Assembly (NCBI RefSeq): GCF_032248455.1
Contig: NZ_JAVTTP010000001.1
Coordinates: forward strand, 2,416,501 to 2,480,500
Origin: Pricia mediterranea
Lineage (GTDB): Bacteria > Bacteroidota > Bacteroidia > Flavobacteriales > Flavobacteriaceae
Length of the DNA: 64,000 nucleotides
Reading direction: 5' to 3'
The translations under genes were made by a program, and so were the position numbers. Positions 56,140-64,000 of this stretch are shown here, piece by piece (the stretch's first letter is position 1; each line of letters starts with the position of its first letter). The notes under the pieces were generated by a model. The model was given only the letters and a program-made list of their open reading frames with translations, was not told the DNA's origin and searched no databases.

Positions 56140-56191
56140 AGTTCAATATGTATTAGAAATGCATGGATATGGACTTTATAGTGAGATGAAC

Positions 56192-57169
56192 TTACACCGC
56201 AAAGGCTTCCCGTAACAATTTGTAGCTCTTGGGTACCGCCGTCTCGGGATCTTCATCGCCTTCCATTTCCAATGAAACGTAGCCTGTAAAGTTGGCATCG
56301 CGCATAATCTTGGCGAAACGGTCGTAATCCATATCCTTATCGTAATACTTTCCTCCGCCATAGTAGGTTTTGGCCTGAATAATATCGGCATGCCCGATCA
56401 GGCGTTCAAAATCATCATAGGGTTCGCCGACAAAATTGCCAGTATCCAGATTAAGGCCCATGGCCGGTGATGAAGACAGGGCGTTATGGATTTCCTCGAG
56501 GTAGTCTATATTCGACGATAGCCCCCAATGGTTTTCGAGACAAAGGATGACCCCGGCCTTTTCAGCTTCTTCGAGACATTCCTTCATGCTTTCTATGACC
56601 CATTTGATGGCATCTTGGTCGGTGTAGCCCTCTGTCGGTTCCTTTCTGCCGTGCTCGTAATAATCGGCCGGTCTTTTGCCTTTCCAGCTACCGGTATTCA
56701 TTCGAATGGCCGGAATGCCCATTTGCACGGCGAGTTTGATGCACCTTAGGGTGTGTTCGATATGCTCCTTTCTTTTGGCCGCATCGGGTTCCACAAAATT
56801 TTGATGGATGGATAAAAATGGAAGCGCTAGGCCCCTTTCAAAGGCCATTCGTTTCAATTTGTTCATATATTCCACCGATTCGTTTTCCATTTGCCGGTGC
56901 AATATCTCCACCCCGTCAAAACCGATTTTGGCAGCATTTTCGATAACCTTTTCGATTGGATATTTTTCGGGTTCAAAATGCCAGTACGAATAGGTGGATA
57001 CAATTAGACGGATGGGCTGATTGTTGTAGAGGCTGCTATGCTTCTTTTCGTGGTTCGACCCGGCCATGACCAATGAGGGGGCCATCGATGCGGCACCTAA
57101 CATTCCTACGTTTTTTAGCCAATTTCTTCTGGATGAAGTTGTTTCTGTATTCTTTGTTGTGTTTGACAT
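56192..57169 (-). CDS. Tat-exported sugar phosphate isomerase/epimerase-like TIM barrel
   Basis: A 325-aa xylose-isomerase-like TIM barrel. The N-terminus has a Tat-like signal ([21 protein letters not shown]), so export of the folded protein is likely. Barrel features are [50 protein letters not shown] and [12 protein letters not shown], with Glu/Asp/His metal ligands. Members act as isomerases, epimerases or 3-keto-sugar lyase-like enzymes. Its place between a Gfo/Idh/MocA oxidoreductase and DUF1080 proteins supports a 3-keto-sugar role. It is preceded by a 253-nt leader with a possible RNA structure. Confidence 0.88.
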   Translation of the reverse strand: MSNTTKNTETTSSRRNWLKNVGMLGAASMAPSLVMAGSNHEKKHSSLYNNQPIRLIVSTYSYWHFEPEKYPIEKVIENAAKIGFDGVEILHRQMENESVEYMNKLKRMAFERGLALPFLSIHQNFVEPDAAKRKEHIEHTLRCIKLAVQMGIPAIRMNTGSWKGKRPADYYEHGRKEPTEGYTDQDAIKWVIESMKECLEEAEKAGVILCLENHWGLSSNIDYLEEIHNALSSSPAMGLNLDTGNFVGEPYDDFERLIGHADIIQAKTYYGGGKYYDKDMDYDRFAKIMRDANFTGYVSLEMEGDEDPETAVPKSYKLLREAFAV

Positions 57170-57292
57170 AATTTGTGTTCTTGATTTATTTGGTAGCCTT
57201 ATATTCGGAAATGGCTCCCTTTTTTTTGTCTTATCGTGTAAGGGATCTTAAAATGTATGTCGCCAAAATGGCGTAGGGGCGAGGCAGGAGGT

Positions 57293-57373
57293 TCCAAGAA
57301 TCCATGCTTACCGCAAAACTAAGCTGTAGTCAGATCAGGTTCGGGATAACCTTGGATTCCTGTCTGGCTTGGA
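57293..57373 (-). ncRNA. Candidate structured RNA in the leader of the isomerase gene
   Basis: Nested complementary segments: TCCAAG (57293-57298)/CTTGGA (57368-57373), GAATCC (57298-57303)/GGATTC (57354-57359), GCTTA (57306-57310)/TAAGC (57320-57324) and AGGTT (57337-57341)/AACCT (57348-57352). CAGATCAGG and CCTGTCTG could add a crossing (pseudoknot) helix. It lies between the oxidoreductase and isomerase genes on the transcribed strand. The rest of 57170-57422 shows only a CGCCA-AAA-TGGCG hairpin. The role is unknown; cis-regulation or an mRNA processing point is possible. Confidence 0.4.
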
Positions 57374-57422
57374 GACGCAAAAACCGGTTTATTTTATTAA
57401 AAGAGAAAACAAATAGAAGCTG

Positions 57423-58724
57423 TTATCCCAAAACCTTGGTAACGCCCGGGATTGCTATATCGGGACCCTTGTATTCCAAATCCCAGTTGTAATCATCCGG
57501 GCCCAATGCCTTGGTCGACTTCATGGCCTCGTCCCAAGTGACGGTTTGGCCACTATAGGCCGCCATTCGGCTCATCACCCCGAACAGGGTGCTGCGAGCC
57601 GCTCTGTCCCCGTCATTGATTCCTTTTCCGTTGCGGATGGAATCGAACAGGGCATCGTGTTCGGCTTGGTACATATCGTTCTCTTCCCCGCGGTAGCGCC
57701 AAGGGTTTTCGCCGGTGATTTCGTGCCGACTACCCTCAAAAAGGGCATTGCCCTCGGTACCCATAATTTCTACTGCGTTTTTGGAGGAGCCCCCGTTCTG
57801 TTGTCGGGTAAAGGCGTACCCTCTGACCCCATTGTCGTAATCGTACTCCAGTGCAAAATGGTCGTATATATTGCCATATTTTTCATCTGTACGCCACTGC
57901 CTTCCTCCGGTTCCTGTGGCTGATACGGGCATTTTCTCGCCCATGGCCCAGGCCATCATATCGAGGCTGTGGACAAACATTTCCACAAGAAAATCGCCCG
58001 AGAGCCAGTTGTAGTAGTACCAATTGCGCATATGATATTCCATATCGTTCCAATCGGGCTGTCTTTCCTTGTACCAGAGTTCTCCCCCGTTACGCGTGGT
58101 AGAAATGGCCTTGATGTCGCCGATGGCCCCATCAAGTACTTTCCCGTAAAGGGCCTGTTTGGGCATATCGTACCGAAAACAGTAGCCCGAAACCATTGAC
58201 AGGTTCTTCTCCTTGGCCTTTTTAGCGGCTTCGATTACCTTCCGAACACCGGGCGCATCGACCGCTACCGGTTTTTCATAGAAGACATGTTTCCCCGCAT
58301 CCACTGCGGCAGAAAGATGCTGTGGGCGGAATCCTGGGGGGCAGGCCAGTACGACCACGTCGACCCCGGAGTCGATTACCTTTTGGTAGGCATCGAAACC
58401 GAGAAACTGACGGTCTTTGTCCACTTGCACCTTACCCGCATGTGTTTTTTTAAGGATATCGAGCGAGCTGTTGAGCCGGTCTTCGAAAATATCCCCCATG
58501 GCGTAGAGCACGGTATCGGAATCAGCCGAAATGGCCTGCGAAGCGGCCCCGGTACCCCGACCGCCACAACCTATCAAGCCTACCTTTAACTGTTCCTTGC
58601 TTCCTGAGAATAGGGGGTTTGCAAAGCCCATATTGAGAGTGGCAGCGCTAAAAATGGTGGCCGCCCCGGTTGTTTTTATAAAGGTTCTACGGTTGGTGCT
58701 GTTTTGTTCTTTACCCGTTTTCAT
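57423..58724 (-). CDS. Tat-exported Gfo/Idh/MocA oxidoreductase
   Basis: A 433-aa NAD(P)-dependent sugar oxidoreductase. A Tat signal (NRRTFIKTTGAATIFSAAT) begins the protein. The Rossmann motif is VGLIGCGGRGTGA (about 48), the catalytic Lys/Pro lie in YEKPVAVDAPG, and a beta-sheet substrate domain follows (GYCFRYD, WNDMEYHMRNWYYYNWLSGD split by function, MVHSLD-like FVHSLDMMAW). Like Zymomonas glucose-fructose oxidoreductase it would be exported folded with tightly held cofactor. It probably makes the 3-keto group used by the DUF1080 proteins. It follows susD by 6 nt. Confidence 0.92.
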   Translation of the reverse strand: MKTGKEQNSTNRRTFIKTTGAATIFSAATLNMGFANPLFSGSKEQLKVGLIGCGGRGTGAASQAISADSDTVLYAMGDIFEDRLNSSLDILKKTHAGKVQVDKDRQFLGFDAYQKVIDSGVDVVVLACPPGFRPQHLSAAVDAGKHVFYEKPVAVDAPGVRKVIEAAKKAKEKNLSMVSGYCFRYDMPKQALYGKVLDGAIGDIKAISTTRNGGELWYKERQPDWNDMEYHMRNWYYYNWLSGDFLVEMFVHSLDMMAWAMGEKMPVSATGTGGRQWRTDEKYGNIYDHFALEYDYDNGVRGYAFTRQQNGGSSKNAVEIMGTEGNALFEGSRHEITGENPWRYRGEENDMYQAEHDALFDSIRNGKGINDGDRAARSTLFGVMSRMAAYSGQTVTWDEAMKSTKALGPDDYNWDLEYKGPDIAIPGVTKVLG

Positions 58725-58730
58725 AATATG

Positions 58731-60308
58731 TTAATTTGCGTAACCAGGATTTTGCGTGATTACATCGTTAATATCCATTTCCCTTTGGGGGATGGGCCAA
58801 CAATAATCCCTGTTAGGATCGAACTTGGCGATCTGCCCGTAGTCCATGATTTCCCACTCCCCGGTGGCCTCATCAATATAGTACATTCCTTCAAGTAGGC
58901 CAGCTTTGATCTCGCCGATCTGCCATCGGTTGATGTCGAACAATCTAAGACCTTCGAAAGCGAATTCCCTAGCCCGTTCGTCCCTGACGGCCTGCCTTAA
59001 GTCCGCCTGGCCCAGTCCAGGGGATATGGGCGGCATTTCAACGGTGGGCCTTTCCCTCACCGCGTTGATAGCGTCGAAAACGGACTGATCGATCTCGTTC
59101 AATTCTATTTTGGACTCTGCATACATCAGAAGTACATCGGCATAGCGCATGATAATCATGTTGATGTCGCCAAGATCGGGATTATCTGAGAACGCATCAT
59201 AATCTACCCATTTTTTCAGGTTATGGCCATAGAGCGTGGAAAATTCCGTACTGGCGACCCTGTCGGGCGTAGGGCTCGTGGGCCACGAATTGTAGATGCT
59301 GTTTCCAATGGGTTGCCCGGTGTAATAGGCGATATAGTCCCATCTCGGGTCTTTGTTCTCGTAAGGGTCATCGGGATTCTCCGGACCCTTGTATTCGTAT
59401 ATGTCGAACAGGCCTTTCATGGGTTCGACCCCGGAACCTCCGCCTATAGTAGCGGCGGAATAACCGAAATTGTTATAAGTATCGCCTCCGGCCGCGTACT
59501 GCCTGTCGAAGATGACCTCTTGGGAATTTTGCCCCTCGACCTGAAACAGTTTTTGATAGTCGGGATAAAGTCCATAGATACCCAGGTCCATTACGGCCTT
59601 CGCCGCGTCTCGGGCCACTTCGAACTGACCGTTCCGGATGGCCGCCCTGGCCTTGAGGGTCAAAGCAGCACCATGGGTGGCTCTACCTGTATTGTCCGGA
59701 CCATAAGTCAAGGGAAGCGCCTCGGCATTGATGATATCGTTCAATTCGGCGATGACAAAGCTGACGATCTCTTCCTTGGAATTGGCGGGACGCTGTTCGT
59801 TGACTTCTAAGGGCTCTAAAATTAGTGGGGCGTTGCACCACAGGCTTGCGAGCTGTGTATAGTAGTAGGCCCGGAGGAATCGGGCCTCTGCTTTTAAACG
59901 TGCCATTACCTCCTGATCCCCTTCGCTTATCTGGTCAATATTGGCCAGCACATCGTTCGCTTTGGTAATCCCTCTATAGTACCGCACCCAAATGGCTGTT
60001 ATGGTACCGTTGGAAGCATCAATTTCCCCCAATCGTACATCGTTGAAGGTAGGAACGTTCGAGGCGGAATGAAATCCGAGGTCCGTTACACCATCCAGGG
60101 CAATTACCGACTGGGTGCCGTCCAGTTCATTATAAATGGCGTTAACCGCCAATCGGGCGTCCCTCTCGGTCGACCAGTAGGCATTTTGTGAGACTTCGCC
60201 GGTCGGTTGTATATCCAGGCCTTCGTCCAGACCATCGCTACAGCCCATTATCAGAATGCCGGCGACCAATAATATATATCTTATGTTGTTATATGTTTTC
60301 ATAGTCAT
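58731..60308 (-). CDS. SusD/RagB surface glycan-binding lipoprotein (PUL)
   Basis: A 525-aa SusD-like lipoprotein with lipobox ILIMGC (about C23). SusD features are TPR helices, RAYYYTQLASLWCNAPLILEP, the segment DINMIIMRYADVLLMYAE, REFAFEGLRLFDINRW and the C-terminal QREMDINDVITQNPGY, each recognisable for the family. It covers the barrel of the SusC encoded 6 nt upstream and binds the incoming glycan at the cell surface. An alternative ATG lies two codons downstream. Confidence 0.95.
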   Translation of the reverse strand: MTMKTYNNIRYILLVAGILIMGCSDGLDEGLDIQPTGEVSQNAYWSTERDARLAVNAIYNELDGTQSVIALDGVTDLGFHSASNVPTFNDVRLGEIDASNGTITAIWVRYYRGITKANDVLANIDQISEGDQEVMARLKAEARFLRAYYYTQLASLWCNAPLILEPLEVNEQRPANSKEEIVSFVIAELNDIINAEALPLTYGPDNTGRATHGAALTLKARAAIRNGQFEVARDAAKAVMDLGIYGLYPDYQKLFQVEGQNSQEVIFDRQYAAGGDTYNNFGYSAATIGGGSGVEPMKGLFDIYEYKGPENPDDPYENKDPRWDYIAYYTGQPIGNSIYNSWPTSPTPDRVASTEFSTLYGHNLKKWVDYDAFSDNPDLGDINMIIMRYADVLLMYAESKIELNEIDQSVFDAINAVRERPTVEMPPISPGLGQADLRQAVRDERAREFAFEGLRLFDINRWQIGEIKAGLLEGMYYIDEATGEWEIMDYGQIAKFDPNRDYCWPIPQREMDINDVITQNPGYAN

Positions 60309-60314
60309 CTAATT

Positions 60315-63300
60315 TTAAAATACAATGTTCATGCCAACACTCATGGTCTTGGTGTGCGGGAAAAACTGGCTTCGTCCCCTTGGGGTTTCTGGATCGAAAA
60401 GCTCCTGGGGGGTAATGGTCAACATATTCTCCCCGGAAACGTAGATTCGAAATTTGGAAAAGATGTCTTGAGGTAGGGTGTATCCCAACTGGAAATTTTT
60501 CAAACGGGCATACTTGTTATCGATCAACCAAAAGTCGGATTTAACGATATTCCACGTATTGCCGGAGGTTACCAATGGCCAAGAGCCGTTGGGATTCCTT
60601 TCGGGATGGTAAGCGTTTTCAACCATTTCTTTATGGATGAAGTTCGAAAAGGCGGGCCCTTCGGGAATCGCGCCATCAAGCAGGTGTTTTTGCTTCAGTA
60701 CGCCCTGCCAGAACATCGAGAAGTCGAAACCTTTGTACGAGGCCTCGAACCGCAGTCCGAACTCATATCGGGGGTCTTCGTTGCCGATAATGATCTGGTC
60801 GCCGCCCGGGGCGATGGATTGTGAGATCTGGCCATCGCCATTGACATCCTCGTAAATGATGTCACCGATACCCACACTCGGGTGGAGCGTAACCGGATAT
60901 TGATCTAAATCTCCTTGGGTGCGATACAGGCCGGGAGAGGTCAGACCGCGCAGGGAGTTCATCGATTCCCCTTCCGTCCACACTGTGAAATTATCGGGGA
61001 TGAAAGGCCCGGCTCCCTGGAGGTCCTCAATTTTATTAATAACGTCGGAGAAATTGACTCCTACGGAGTAGTTGAATCCGTCGTTGTCTTTAAAGGCCCC
61101 GCGATAGTTTAGACTGATCTCATACCCATTATTCGAGACCTTGGCCGCATTCTGAACCGGGGGATCTACCCCGACAATGGTGGAAATGGGCAGTTCGAGT
61201 AAGATATCCTCCGTATTTTTCCAGAAATATTCGGCGACCAGGGCCAAGCGGCCGTCGATAAAATTGGCATCGAGCCCCACGTTGGTCATAGTAGAGGTTT
61301 CCCAGGTGATATCCGGGTTGCCCGCCTCCGTAATAGCCGAACCCGATACGATATTGCCTCCGAATTGGTAGCCTTCATTTAAATCGTACATGTTCCTAAA
61401 CCTGTTGAGGCCAATATCCTGATTTCCAAGTTGTCCCCAAGAAGCCCTTAATTTGATGTTGCTTATTGCGGTATTGTCCACCACGCTTTCCATAAAGGCT
61501 TCGTTGGTCAGGTTCCATCCTGCAGAAACAGAGGGAAACAGTCCCCATCGGTTCCCATCACCAAAGCGCGAAGATCCATCATATCTCAGATTGCCTTGAA
61601 GCAGATAGCGATTGTCGTATGAATAGTCGAGCCTGCCGAAGAAGGATCGCAGTCGCCATTCCTGATTGTATCCCTCTATATCCTGGTTATCGACGCCCCC
61701 GGCGTTTAAATCCCTTAGGTCGTTATTAAAGAAATTCTGCCGGCTTGCCTCCACGAACTTGAGCGTGTTGTGAATTTCCTCATATCCGGCCAAGGCTTCC
61801 ACTTCGTGAGCCCCAAACTGCTGGGAATAGTTCAGGTACAATCTTTGGCTGAATTCTCTTTCCCGCTGGGTGGTTTCGAACAATTCGTTGGTGGCGAACC
61901 ATCCTGCCACGGTCTGCGGCTCCCCCGTTACATAGTTTTTCATTCCGGCCAAGCTGTTCATAAACCGGGAAGTACCGATATTGTCAAATTTATAGGTTAC
62001 GTTTCCTTCGAGTGAGAGGGCATCATTAATAGTGTAATCGAAACCTCCTTGGGCCACGACATCATCCGTTTTTCGTTTCGTTTCCCCTTCTTGGCCCATG
62101 GCCCGGGGGTTCCAATATCCCGCGACCAGGTCGTAGGTGCCGTCGGGGTATTCCATGACCACGTTCCTGTTGATGTGCAATAGGCCTTGGATCAGCCGTT
62201 GACCGGCAACTCCGGAGGCATTAATGGCGTGCCCGGGACCGCTGAAGTTCTCGTTCCGGTACATGAGGCCCGCTTTAAAGGTCAGCTTTTCGCTGGCGAA
62301 CAGGTCCGCATTGATACGCATCGTAGTCCTTTTATTATTGAAGTTCTTAAGGATACCATCGGTGTCGCTGTAGTTGACCGATGCGAAGATTTTACCTAGG
62401 TCCCCTCCACTGGAGATACTAAAGGTATGTTGTTGCATCAGGGCACTTTTATTGAAAATGCCCTCTTCCCAATTCGCCCAGGGAAACTCGAAGGGCTTGG
62501 TTCCCGCGACGGCGTTCCTGATGTATTCTTCGGAAAAAGTAGGCGAGCCCCCGGCATTGACCTGTGCTTCGTTTTCCAGGCGCAACCAAGATTCGGTATC
62601 CGCTTTTTCGGGGAAAAAGCTGGGATTTTGGACCCCGGCAAAGGTGTTATAGGATAAGATGGTGCCCGAGGAGGTGCCTCGTTTTGTAGTCACTAGAATT
62701 ACCCCGTTGGCCGCTCGCGAACCGTAAATCGCGGCAGAGGACGCATCTTTCAATACCGAAATGGATTCGATGTTCTGGGGTTCGACCGAACTAAGCGATT
62801 GCTCGATACCATCGACGAGTACCAACGGGTCGGAATTGTTCAGGGTTCCGACGCCCCTGATCCGGATTCCCGCGTCCTCGACCCCGGGAGCCCCGCCTTT
62901 ATTGATAATGGTGAGCCCAGGAGATTGGCCTTGCAAAGCCGTCGTCGTACTGGTTACGGGACGTTGCGCAAGGGCATCACCATCGACCGAGCTGATTGCT
63001 CCGGTGACCTTCTCCCGGCTTTGGGTTCCGTATCCGACGACCACCACTTCATCGAGCCCCGCGGCATCTTCGTCCATAGTTATCGAGACGGTGGATTGAC
63101 CATCAACATTGACTTCTTTGGTGGCAAATCCGATATAGGAAACAACCAACACGGCATTATCTCCGACCTCGAGCGAAAAATTTCCATCGAAATCGGTCTG
63201 GGTGCCGTTGGTAGTCCCTTTTTCAACGATATTGGCGCCGGCCAGGGGAACGCCTTGTGCATCGGAAACGGTTCCGGAGACCTGCTGTTGTACATTGGTC

Positions 63301-63428
63301 CTTGCCGTATCAGGACGGGCCTGAACCTGAAATAAGGGAGACATCAGCGTGAAAATGGTCAATATCGCGGTCAGGGCGATTTTTGAAATACGCCATGGTG
63401 GCGCTCCTTTGAGATAGTGTTCTTTCAT
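60315..63428 (-). CDS. SusC/RagA TonB-linked outer membrane receptor (PUL)
   Basis: A 1037-aa TonB-dependent importer. In order: signal peptide ending near VQARPD (about 38), carboxypeptidase-D-like domain (about 48-125, VSGTVSDAQGVPLAGANI), LDEVVVVGYGTQ, plug (about 130-260, VLKDASSAAIYGSRAANG) and the barrel ending in TMSVGMNIVF. It and the other SusC in the window share domain order but differ in the barrel, so they should have different ligands. First gene after the sulfatase in the PUL transcript direction, 272 nt downstream of it; no regulator gene is seen. Confidence 0.95.
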   Translation of the reverse strand: MKEHYLKGAPPWRISKIALTAILTIFTLMSPLFQVQARPDTARTNVQQQVSGTVSDAQGVPLAGANIVEKGTTNGTQTDFDGNFSLEVGDNAVLVVSYIGFATKEVNVDGQSTVSITMDEDAAGLDEVVVVGYGTQSREKVTGAISSVDGDALAQRPVTSTTTALQGQSPGLTIINKGGAPGVEDAGIRIRGVGTLNNSDPLVLVDGIEQSLSSVEPQNIESISVLKDASSAAIYGSRAANGVILVTTKRGTSSGTILSYNTFAGVQNPSFFPEKADTESWLRLENEAQVNAGGSPTFSEEYIRNAVAGTKPFEFPWANWEEGIFNKSALMQQHTFSISSGGDLGKIFASVNYSDTDGILKNFNNKRTTMRINADLFASEKLTFKAGLMYRNENFSGPGHAINASGVAGQRLIQGLLHINRNVVMEYPDGTYDLVAGYWNPRAMGQEGETKRKTDDVVAQGGFDYTINDALSLEGNVTYKFDNIGTSRFMNSLAGMKNYVTGEPQTVAGWFATNELFETTQREREFSQRLYLNYSQQFGAHEVEALAGYEEIHNTLKFVEASRQNFFNNDLRDLNAGGVDNQDIEGYNQEWRLRSFFGRLDYSYDNRYLLQGNLRYDGSSRFGDGNRWGLFPSVSAGWNLTNEAFMESVVDNTAISNIKLRASWGQLGNQDIGLNRFRNMYDLNEGYQFGGNIVSGSAITEAGNPDITWETSTMTNVGLDANFIDGRLALVAEYFWKNTEDILLELPISTIVGVDPPVQNAAKVSNNGYEISLNYRGAFKDNDGFNYSVGVNFSDVINKIEDLQGAGPFIPDNFTVWTEGESMNSLRGLTSPGLYRTQGDLDQYPVTLHPSVGIGDIIYEDVNGDGQISQSIAPGGDQIIIGNEDPRYEFGLRFEASYKGFDFSMFWQGVLKQKHLLDGAIPEGPAFSNFIHKEMVENAYHPERNPNGSWPLVTSGNTWNIVKSDFWLIDNKYARLKNFQLGYTLPQDIFSKFRIYVSGENMLTITPQELFDPETPRGRSQFFPHTKTMSVGMNIVF

Positions 63429-63700
63429 AACTCGAGAGAGATTAAATGATTAGGTGATTTTGAATGGGGTGGTGAATTTAAGGTTGTATAGTTAAGGTTA
63501 AAAAGTTGTCGTAAGGCAAGGTCACCATTTTGCCGTTCGGACGAAAATGAAAGTTAAAAGTAATATAAAATTTAAACTATACAAAGGGCTATTCTATCTT
63601 CTTTATATCCCGCTATAAAATCTCTTTGGTCGAACCAGGCTCTACCTACCGTGCAGCAGATCAGGGCGAGCCGCTAGTTCGACTAGGTTCATTTGGTCGG
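63429..63700. other. Intergenic region between susC and the sulfatase gene
   Basis: 272 bp, AT-rich toward 63540-63600. I find no exact -7/-33 pair, hairpin or repeat that stands out. It may hold the susC promoter. Confidence 0.4.
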
Positions 63701-64000
63701 CTATTTCATTTTTTCCTTATAGATATCGATATATTTCTGGTCAAGCTCGGGCGAATCCTTATACTTTATCCGGAGCTTGGTCAGTTCCGCTTTTAGCTTC
63801 TCGACCACGTCGGCATAGGCCGGGTTGTTGTAAACGTTATTCATTTCGTTGGGATCCTTCTTGCGGTCGTAGAGCTCCCATTCGTCCACATCGTAATAAA
63901 AATGCGCCAATTTGTAGTCCTTGGTCACGATACCGTAATGTCGTTTGACCATGTGCACGCTCGGATATTCATAATAATGGTAATAGACCGCATCGCGATC
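63701..64000 (-). CDS. Sulfatase, C-terminal part
   Basis: The frame is open to the window edge and continues beyond it; about 99 codons are seen. The visible end reads YYHYYEYPSVHMVKRHYGIVT split over two strands, then YKLAHFYYDVDEWELYDRKKDP followed by EMNNVY, again with part omitted. This is the C-terminal DUF4976-type domain of type I sulfatases, which cap the active site. The formylglycine Cys motif lies outside the window. It implies that the glycan handled by the adjacent SusCD pair carries sulfate esters. Confidence 0.88.
   Translation of the reverse strand, partial: DRDAVYYHYYEYPSVHMVKRHYGIVTKDYKLAHFYYDVDEWELYDRKKDPNEMNNVYNNPAYADVVEKLKAELTKLRIKYKDSPELDQKYIDIYKEKMK

Noticed and set aside
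57320-57352. Similarity to a TPP riboswitch (on the minus strand GAACCTGATCTG)
   Set aside because: Only that short segment matches. The CTGAGA element and the GCGTAGGGA segment in the right order are missing, and the downstream gene is not a thiamin gene.

Overview
The window comes from a Gram-negative Bacteroidota, most likely a marine member of the Flavobacteriaceae (Zobellia/Maribacter/Arenibacter-like). The basis is gene content: two SusC/SusD pairs, a DUF5687 membrane protein, a B558-type three-subunit succinate dehydrogenase, an HU-CCDC81/SPOR protein, an OmpA protein with thrombospondin type-3 repeats, a sulfatase next to a SusCD pair, and several promoters of the Bacteroidetes type (-33 TTTG/TTG, about 20 nt, -7 TAnnTTTG). 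I see no rRNA, tRNA, CRISPR array, insertion sequence or prophage. The genus is an inference.

Layout. 1-5.9 kb: end of a DUF5687 gene, a PaaE-type reductase, two exported proteins that look papain/NlpC-like, dprA, and an HU-like/SPOR protein. 6-9.7 kb: sdhCAB with a good promoter, a long leader holding a hairpin and a 12-bp palindrome, and a terminator. 9.7-13.8 kb: vsr, a DJ-1/PfpI protein, pepP, a small zinc-ribbon-like protein and an exported PI-PLC/GDPD-like phosphodiesterase. 13.8-24 kb: uronate region, with susCD on the plus strand running head-on into a minus-strand operon uxaC-dctP-dctQ-dctM, plus an SDR. 24-31.3 kb: AddB-like nuclease, OmpA/TSP3 protein, kbl, glpK.

31.5-43.4 kb: pbpC and a thioester-less alpha-2-macroglobulin, a pair that is often adjacent in bacteria. 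Here they are separated by small genes, cvpA and a two-gene operon that should convert trans-3-hydroxy-L-proline to L-proline. 44-50.2 kb: CAP-domain lipoprotein, 3-hydroxyanthranilate dioxygenase directly followed by a CHASE-type histidine kinase, an ALDH7 dehydrogenase, then about 1 kb of non-coding DNA rich in inverted repeats, then a helix-hairpin-helix membrane protein. 50.2-53.3 kb: acyl-ACP desaturase, a protein-phosphatase-like phosphoesterase and a PfkB sugar kinase.

53.4-64 kb (minus strand): a polysaccharide utilization locus, read in transcription order as sulfatase (cut by the window edge), SusC, SusD, Tat-exported Gfo/Idh/MocA oxidoreductase, Tat-exported TIM-barrel sugar isomerase/epimerase, two exported DUF1080 proteins and an exported amidohydrolase. 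This fits a periplasmic 3-keto-sugar route (oxidise, then cleave by elimination/hydration) coupled to import of a sulfated glycan, and it is the most interesting system here. A structured RNA candidate sits between the oxidoreductase and the isomerase.

Several genes have a consensus -7 box only 4-6 nt before the start codon, which suggests leaderless or nearly leaderless mRNAs. Start codons were moved from the longest reading frame to the first sensible ATG where promoter boxes or signal peptides required it.
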